Source: Cornus controversa (lineage: Eukaryota > Streptophyta > Magnoliopsida > Cornales > Cornaceae). From it: DNA of 64,000 bases. Under the pieces are notes generated by a model. It worked only from the letters and a program-made list of their open reading frames with translations. It searched no databases and was not told where the DNA came from. Below are positions 57,140-64,000 of the stretch, piece after piece; position 1 is the first letter of the stretch, and each line of letters begins with the position of its first letter. The stretch covers positions 50,940,033-51,004,032 of the forward strand of contig CM048845.1 of NCBI GenBank assembly GCA_026545225.1, read 5' to 3'. The position numbers and the translations under genes were made by a program.

Positions 57140-58550
57140 TGATAAGTGTTCAATTCTATGCATTTGAACCCTCTTTATTGCATATGTTAGTTCCGTTTTT
57201 GCGTCTACCGAGATATGTTTACGGTATTTTTGTGTTTTTGATGTTTTGCAGGTATTGGAGTAAATGGAGCAAAGTTTGAAGCTTTCTGCAGTCAAGGGAA
57301 GAAATCAGAAAATGCAGCCAAAGGCATCTCGATCAATCGAGATGTTGATCTCGATTAATCAAAATCTCGATTGATCGAGATCTCATTTCGATTGATCGAA
57401 ATCTCGATCAATCGAGATTCTGCAGAATCCACTTGGCGAGTTGCTCACCTGCTCTCCCACTTGCAACAAAATCCCCCTTTTTGCACGACTTAGGGGGATT
57501 GTCTGACTTGAACAAGACGCTTGGGGGCCTTCTTGATACAAGAGATATATATAGTGATATATATATATATATGGTGGGCCCCAAGGTTGAAAAGGAAGCC
57601 AAAAAGCACTCAAAAAGGGCCATATCTCTCATTTCTAAGATATCTCTCAACACACATCAAAACACTTGAAGAGAGACCTTCGGGAGAGGAAGAGGAGAAG
57701 CTGAACCAGACCAAGAAGCTTCACTTTCTTCATCAATGGAAGGGTGCAAGGCAACCATGAGCAACTAACTCTTCTACTAGGGTGTTGGTTTCAACCCCTA
57801 GCCATGTAAACTTGTTCATCTTTGTAGCTCTTGGGATTTGTAATTAAATGTTGATTATTTAGCCTAGTGATTATGTACACAAATACATCTCTTTTATATA
57901 TTCATTTGATATGAAATTTATTCTTGTCTTAGAGTAGATTTTGTCACTTGAATGCACAACATTTGCATATTCCACAAGAAGTGCAAATGATGGCTAGATA
58001 ATGGTGTTTAAATGAATGTGTGATGTTAGTTTGTATAGACCATGCCAAGACAAGGTAGTTTGGATGCATGTAGTGTTCACTTAGAGAGTAGAGTAATTAG
58101 GTAGTTAGTTAGGTTGAAGAGCTATGCTTATTGAAGATGGATTATGATAGGTTAGCACACACATTGATCTTTTGATATGTCATTGAGGTCACAAGCCTAA
58201 TGACATTGTTAGGCATTTAATTAATGAATCCCATGCTTGCTACACTTATGAACATGTGAACGGCTAGTGGTGGAAACCAACCCTAGTTCTCTCTCCCAAC
58301 TTTAAACTCTTTACTTTTCTTGTCATTTCATTCATGCAATAGTTTATAAACACAAATTCAAAAACCTATTTTTAGAATTAAAGTAGAATTAATCTTCCTT
58401 TAAGACAATTGCGACTAGTCCTCGTGGGATCGATACCCTCTATATAGAACCTTATCTACAAAGATTCGTGCGCTTGCGAGTGGTTAAATTATATTTTGAT
58501 AAAAAGGGCAAAATTAAGCTTACAATATAATCGGAGTTCCGACCACATCA
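57140..58550 (+). repeat. Athila-type 3' LTR, 1411 bp
   Basis: Direct copy of 48700-50131. It lacks about 20 bp within the TCGAT palindrome cluster and differs at roughly twenty other sites counted by eye, consistent with an insertion that is not brand new. Confidence 0.92.
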
Positions 58551-58765
58551 GACAATAAGAGTGACACCGAAGTGTACTAAGGGACCCCGAAGGGATGAAA
58601 GAGTGACACCGAAGTGCACTAAGGGACCCCGAAGGGACAGTAAGAGTGACACCGAAGTGCACTAAAGGACCCCGAAGGGACGAAAGAGTGACACCGAAGT
58701 GCACTAAGGGACCCCGAAGGGACAATAAGAGTGACACCGAAGTGCACTAAGGGACCCCGAAGGGA
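58551..58765 (+). repeat. 42-43 bp tandem repeat, right part (about 5 copies)
   Basis: The same unit as 48232-48699 resumes at GACAATAAGAGTGACACC. It continues to AGGGACTAATG near 58767, completing the interrupted array. Confidence 0.93.
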
Positions 58766-59260
58766 CTAATGAATGGCGTCTGGAACTCCATATTCTGAGA
58801 AAGGCCATTTGACCTGCAAGAATTGACCCAAAAAAAAAATTTGAAACTTGCCAAGAAAAGTGTTGAGTGACTCACGTAAAGTTGTCTTCAATGAATTCGA
58901 TAGATCTGTTCGTTGTTCCAGAGACAGCACCCAAATTCGAGCAGGGTACACAAGTGGAAACTAATCTGAGAAAAAAAAAAAAAGACTTTTGTTAATAACA
59001 GTCACGGAAGACAAAGTCTTGCTACTAGAAAATAAAAATAAAATGTGTTCTTTTCAAAGTTCAGCCACATGTATACTTTGTTTCAAGACTTTATGATACA
59101 CAAAGTGGTGCCGAAGAGATGGTTGGGTGTTATAATAAATTTCCTAGAGATCTCAAGTTCAAAACCTTTAAGCAGTAAGGAATATTTTTTTTTTAGGCTA
59201 CCACACTTTCATGTGAAGACAAAGAGAAAGGAGCAGCTTGAAGAGAAGACAACAACAAAA
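58766..59260. other. Tat 3' region, possible 5' end of the antisense gene
   Basis: On the minus strand the part 58951-58766 has few stops and contains an acceptor-like TTTTTTTTTTGGGTCAATTCTTGCAG. It may be a leader exon of the antisense gene, but no protein homology is visible. Confidence 0.35.
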
Positions 59261-59660
59261 AAAAAAAAAATTCAGCAATCCAGCGTGGAAAAAAAAAATC
59301 AGCAATCCAGCGTGGAGAAAGAAGAAAAAAAAAATATTCCAGCAAGCAGCGTGAATAAAAGAAAAAAAAAAGTGGAAAGAAGAAAAACAAAAACCTTCCA
59401 GCAAGCAGCGTGAGAAAAGAAAGAAAGAAGAAAAAAAAAAGAAGAAAAAAATGAAAAAAAAAATGGCGAAAAAAAAAACTTTCTGTAATCCAACATGGAG
59501 ATAGAGAACAGAAAGAAGAAAAAAGAAAAGAAAGAAGGAAAAAAAATGCCTGAAAAAAAAACCCAGCAACAAGGCATAAAAAAAAAAAAGAAAGAAGTTG
59601 AAAAAAAAAAATTGAAGGCATCTGACGCCTTGCTGATGAGCAGAAGGAAAAGCAAAAAAA
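59260..59660 (+). repeat. A-rich degenerate minisatellite
   Basis: The words CAGCAATCCAGCGTGGA and CAGCAAGCAGCGTGA recur at about 59275, 59301, 59340 and 59399 between runs of A and GAA. The long antisense phenylalanine-rich frames here are a product of the A runs. Confidence 0.75.
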
Positions 59661-60199
59661 AAAAAGGACTTGATTTGGAAAAGTCAACAGTAGGTAGTTT
59701 TGTGTTATATATATATATATATATAATAACGAATCTAGTACAAGTGGTGTGATGGCCTATACATATGTAATATGGTTACTGTGAGCAAACATGTAGATTG
59801 TAGATGTTATATACATACAAGTGGCATATGTCAAAAATATATATATATAATAATAATAAATTGATGGCACATGATGTTAGACAGTTTTGGATAGGAAAAT
59901 CTGGCAAACATGTGCAAGGTCATGTTATTTATGTACATCATAATAAAATGATGTACACAGTTGCTGTATAACCTGTTAGCATGAAGAACAAAAAAAGACA
60001 AGCAAGAAGAAGAAAAAAGGAAACAGCCGTGTAAGAGAGAAAAAAAAAGGAGACAGAATGTATAGCAGAAGGCAGTGGAAAAAAAAAAAAGAAAAAGAAG
60101 AAAAGAGCGTACCGTTACAAGAGTTCAGAAGATTTCTTTCAATTATCTCTAATGTGAAAAGTCTCAAGCATAAGTTACATATATATAGATGTGAATTAA

Positions 60200-60548
60200 T
60201 CCTATTTGCTATTGGATTTTAAGTCTACAATTTCAGTTGGACAAGAAAAAAAATCCTATTTGCAATAGGATGCTCAAGTTTTCAATTCCACTTGGATAAG
60301 GAAAAAAAAATCCTATTTGCAATAGGATCCTCAAGTCTACAATTTCAGTTGGAGAAAAAAAAATCCTATCTGCAATAGGATGCTCAAGTCTTCAATTCCA
60401 CTTGGATAAGAAAAAATATCCTATTTGTAATAGGATCCTCAAGTCTTCAATTCCACTTGGACAATGAAAAAAAATCCTATTTGCAATAGGATCCTCAAGT
60501 CTACAATTCCATTTGGAAGAAAAAAAAAAATCCTTGCAGTTGGATTTT
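60200..60548 (+). repeat. 53-57 bp tandem repeat with an inverted core, about 7 copies
   Basis: Each unit starts with TCCTATTTGCAATAGGA, a 7-bp inverted repeat around TGC, followed by TCCTCAAGTCTACAATTCCA and an A-rich spacer. Units start at 60200, 60254, 60311, 60364, 60419, 60475 and a degenerate one at 60531. The array ends about 100 bp before the 3' LTR. Confidence 0.9.
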
Positions 60549-60648
60549 TGCAAAAAAAAATAAAGTTTTACAAAAGTTAAATACTTCAAGTCCCGCTTTT
60601 GGTTAGTAACAACCTCAATATAGCGCGACACTTGAAGTGGGGGCAATT

Positions 60649-60848
60649 TGTAGACATTAAAAAATCTACACGATAGACCCAAAATATAATTTGGGCTTAT
60701 CTTCAGTTTAGCCCACTTTGAAATATGGCCCAATGAGTCAGATAATTTAAAGACCAGACCCACTACAAATAAATGAGTTATGGACTGGTCTAAATTGTTT
60801 GAGAAGTCCAAGCCCACTTAAAAATGGGTCTAATGGATAAATAAATAA

Positions 60849-60879
<31 letters not shown>

Positions 60880-61328
60880 TGGATAATTATTAAAATTATC
60901 ATAAATGATAATTATAGGATAATTATCAAAAGAACAGAAAGTTACAAATCTACCCCTCCGGTGAGCCTATAAATAAAGGTCCAGAGGTGAGGAAGAGGAG
61001 GACCAGGAGATTCTCAGAAAAAGCTGAAGCTCTGCAGAACTCTTCACTCAAAATCCAAAACTCCAAAGCATCTAAACCCTGAAGGAGAAGAACAACAAGC
61101 ACATCATCCACGTGCCGTTCTTCACCAAAGTTTCAATCCAATTGAAGATCAAGCTCTAGCAGCCCTTGAAGCCGAATCACCAAGGAGATCGAATCAGAGG
61201 ACCTTATCTTCATATTTCTTTTGTAAAGATTTACAGAGGATTGTACCATTTTTCTTGAATCAATAAAAATTATTTATTTGTCACTAATTTTCGTTCCTAG
61301 ATTTTCGGACACGAAATTTGTGTGTACA
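60649..61328 (+). repeat. Tat element 3' LTR, 680 bp
   Basis: Direct copy of 36907-37572. It keeps a canonical TATAAATA (60968-60975) where the 5' LTR has TATAATTA, and has AATAAA at 61262-61267. The longer AT microsatellite near 60845 explains most of the length difference. Confidence 0.92.
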
Positions 61329-61333
61329 ATGGG

Positions 61334-64000
61334 TATATGTGAGGGGCACCCCTGCTATGTAGTAAACTAATTAAGAAATTTTTATTATATTAAAAATTCT
61401 TATAAATATCCTTCAAGATTAAGCAAGGGATAATAGATCAGAAAAGTAGCACTTTCATTGAAACAATAGATTGAGCACTACCATCCTTTGAATTAGACTC
61501 AGTTACTTGATTTTTCTATTCAAGTAATAGATAACAACATTTGTAAGAGATGAGACAACACGATTCAATATAGCCACAAACCTGGTATGCCTTGCAACTT
61601 CTGAAACCTCAGAGAAACCCAAATCAGCAGCAACAGTACCAACTCTAAAACCCAAAAGAATAATAATAACATTGAGTTAAATACAAATCACCCGTTCATA
61701 CTACTTTATGCAGATAAAAAAGTAGTGCAATAATACGTGTGTGTGTATTTATAAGCCACCATGAAATAGACCTGAGACAAGTGGGTTAGCTTCAAATCCA
61801 GCTAAACTAGCCTTCAAAAGGCAATAGAAGATGCAAAGCCTGCCAGCCCACAAATAGAAAAGGCAATGAGACCAGTGGTTCTTCAAAATTGTTTAAACAA
61901 AATTTACAAGCAGTTTATCACCATAAAATGATGCTAGAATAAACCATATTCAAATTATTCTATGTTAACCTCAAAACAGAAGGTTCTATGATATCACTAC
62001 TATCGATAGGTAATTTTATATTACAAATCCTAATCACTAAGTATGTAAAATTTACAAGACTTAGAGATATCATAAGTATGTAAAATTTACAAGACTTAGA
62101 GATATCTATCCAAAATCGTAAACCACTCAAATCCAATCCTCTCATCCATCACATATACAAATAGTAACCATATGTCATGTGCATATTGTTTAACACTTTC
62201 CATATTAAATCATAATAAAGTATTAAAAAATTTTACTAAAAATTTAAAATATACTAAAAAAAAGGTAAAAATAATAAAACACAAATAGGTTACACACTAG
62301 AGTAAGAGCGAAACCATAGAATCAACTAATTGAGGAATTGAAGTTATCCAATTTCATGGGCACTAATCTAAACGTGATCACATAATTTATATGCAACACA
62401 AAGTATCAAATAGACTGAACCTAAACAACCAAATATAAAAAACGAAGAATTAAATTCTGTAATGCCCTGAATTTATATGCAGCTATAGTTTGGAGAGATC
62501 AATTTGTTAGCTCTGCTACATTTGTGCCCATGCCACAAACCATGTAGCAGAAAGGGTTGACTGTTCAGATTAGAGCAAAGCAATTTAGTGACCTTCTCAA
62601 TCACACTTTTTTTTATAACTCAACAGTAAACCACATCACATCCTTAACTTCAAATAATGTCATAAGTGCCAAATAATCATTTTTCACTTTTATCTGAGAT
62701 TTTTGTAGCCGAAGCAAAATAGCAAAGGAATATGGTAAATCATTAATAGGAGGTGGACTAGTAGTACATGCTACAGATCTAAGCATGAAGGACAACTTTG
62801 TTAGGCCTTATGTTTGTATTTTCCTTACTTTCTCTCCATTTCTTCTCAATAACAAAACTGATAAAAATTATTCTTAATTTGTTATTATATCTTCTCTTCC
62901 CCATTTCATTTTTCCTTCTCTTCCTTTTTTATTCCCACAAAAGAACCAAAGAGTGTGCAGGCAATATGTTTTACACAGACAATCACAACTTAAAATAAAA
63001 AATATATTGTATAAATGATTATGTCAAGAACTTTAGCAAGCAGACATTGTAGGAGCAAACCTCTTATGTCACAATCATGAAGTATTATAAATGCTAAACA
63101 TAAAACTCATCCTTTAATTTCTTTATTTCTACTTTTGTTTTTTCCCCAACCACCCCAACACCCCCACACCACCAAAAAATCTCTTTTTGTTTTAACCATT
63201 GTCATTCTTTGTAACCATTGTAATATCTTCCCCATCTAAAAATTTTACCATCATCACCATGATATTTACTTTATAATGTACATTTCACATAAATAACATT
63301 CAACCAAATGGTACCACTACCATAAGATATCCCAACATTATCAAGAAACAGAGACAATTAGATCCATACAAGATACAAAATAAACAAATCCATTGGACCT
63401 AGATTTTTTCATATGCTCATCCCCTTTGTGCAGGTTTTAACCTTTTGAGGCCAGAGAAGAAGTACTTGTCAATAGGTGTACATGGAGTGCAATTAAAGAT
63501 GTGTCTGTGTTCCTGGTACATTGTGACTAAGTTATAAGTTACACTATGCTATGTAAAGGATATACTAGCTAAGCTACACTAAGAAGTTAAGAAATCTAGT
63601 TAAGCTATGATGCATATAAACTAGTCTTCCCATCAGTCTAACTAGTCTTCGCTTTGGTCTAATCCTGCTCTTTCACTGCTAAAGAGTTCTCAAGTGTGGG
63701 ATTTATGGCAATTCACAATAGAGTATCCAAAAACCACCACCACCATTGCCAATTTCTCTGTCAAATTTTAATAGAATTGAAGGAGACCCAAATTTCAATA
63801 GATCAATTAAAGCTTTAAACATAGCATAACACAATAAAGATTCCAACTCTGTGCTTAGTCAATATGCCAAAAACCATGTTTAAACACCTAATTATAGATA
63901 TGTGGATGTCTCAGAAGTAATGAGATCTATAGAACTTATCCAATTCTTCAATATTTTCTCAAATAATATATGGGTACATTCTTAAATTGTGACGAATTAT
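61334..64000. other. Flanking intergenic or intronic DNA right of the Tat element
   Basis: AT-rich sequence that continues the DNA interrupted at 36906. Apart from one possible exon (61582-61644) no gene is supported; frames such as 62613-62795 and 62798-62998 show no family resemblance. Confidence 0.45.
61582..61644 (-). other. Possible 63-nt exon of an unidentified host gene
   Basis: On the minus strand a 63-nt stretch between TTTTGGGTTTTAG and CAG|GTTTGTGG reads, in one open frame, VGTVAADLGFSEVSEVARHT. It is less AT-rich than its surroundings. No family is recognised and no neighbouring exon could be assigned with confidence. Confidence 0.3.

Larger units (their letters stand above)
48695..58555 (+). 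mobile_element. Athila-type LTR element lacking RT and integrase, nested in Tat 3' repeats
   Basis: LTRs at 48700-50131 and 57140-58550 start TGATAAGTGTT and end GACCACATCA. The primer site TTTGGCGCCGTTGCCGGGGA after the first LTR matches the tRNA-Asp-type site of Athila elements; the tract AAGTTTGGGGGTG precedes the second. Flanks are GATAA (48695-48699) and GACAA (58551-58555), a target duplication with one difference. The inside holds gag and protease (50418-53273), a repeat zone (53440-53830) and a second gene (54104-55324). No RT, RNase H or integrase is present, so it would depend on another Athila element. Confidence 0.88.
36902..61333 (+). mobile_element. Tat-lineage Ty3/gypsy retrotransposon with nested Athila insertion
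   Basis: LTRs at 36907-37572 and 60649-61328 both start TGTAGACATT and end GTGTGTACA. They are flanked by a perfect 5-bp duplication, ATGGG at 36902-36906 and 61329-61333. The primer site TGGCACGCCCGGTGGGACC follows the first LTR; a purine tract AAGTGGGGGCAA (about 60635-60646) precedes the second. Two RNase H domains in pol place it in the Tat group, and the antisense gene and repeat-rich 3' region fit the large Tat members. Without the inserted 48700-58550 element its length is about 14.6 kb. All genes carry stops or shifts. Confidence 0.92.

Noticed and set aside
59193-59687. Phenylalanine-rich 118-164 residue antisense frames resembling membrane proteins
   Set aside because: They are produced by poly-A runs in the Tat 3' minisatellite.
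62613-62795. 60-residue minus-strand frame near the right edge
   Set aside because: No recognisable family and weak splice context; left unannotated.

Overview
The window reads as a block of transposable elements from a eudicot nuclear genome. Evidence: Ty3/gypsy lineages restricted to plants (Tekay-type chromoviruses, a Tat-lineage element with two RNase H domains, an Athila-type element with its tRNA-Asp-type primer site), a plant mobile domain protein, an En/Spm (CACTA) transposase gene, a TRIM element and spliced remnants of a plant-type gene. It is AT-rich. No intact host gene, tRNA or rRNA was found; nearly every coding region is broken by stops or frameshifts.

Left part (1-7730): intergenic DNA with two exons of a probable Gag1-like clamp (DUF4050) gene (1102-1189 and 3100-3153), a degenerate TTGCTG-rich minisatellite, a complete 568-bp TRIM (5560-6127) with a perfect 5-bp target duplication, one end of a CACTA element made of about a dozen palindromes (6693-7195), and an inverted fragment of a TRIM LTR (about 7641-7722).

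7740-26493: an old plus-strand Tekay-like chromovirus whose RT core is deleted, with its 3' LTR starting at 10879. Then a minus-strand Tekay-like complex: LTR (15018-17721), internal region (17722-22331), LTR (22332-25021), and a second truncated internal region (25022-26493). 26494 to about 34400: a minus-strand CACTA element remnant with a TNP2-like transposase gene and a TNPA/Transposase_24-like gene.

36907-61328: a Tat-lineage element with 666- and 680-bp LTRs and a perfect ATGGG target duplication. Its parts are gag-protease-RT-RNase H-second RNase H-integrase on the plus strand, an antisense spliced gene with a plant mobile domain and a coiled coil (48128-45075), and a repeat-rich 3' region. 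Inside that region's 42-43 bp tandem array sits a 9.85-kb Athila-type element (48700-58550). It has gag and protease, but RT/RNase H/integrase are replaced by a separate plant-transposon-protein ORF behind a possible internal promoter. 61329-64000 is the interrupted flanking DNA with one possible exon.

The elements form a layered record: intergenic DNA, then the Tat element, then the Athila derivative inside the Tat 3' repeats. Most premature stops fit C-to-T changes (CAG/CAA/CGA to TAG/TAA/TGA, or TGG to TAG/TGA on the other strand), as expected for methylated, silenced elements. The two Tekay copies confirm several of these directly. The most interesting features are the antisense mobile-domain gene, the repeat-building 3' region of the Tat element, and the pol-less Athila derivative with its own second gene.
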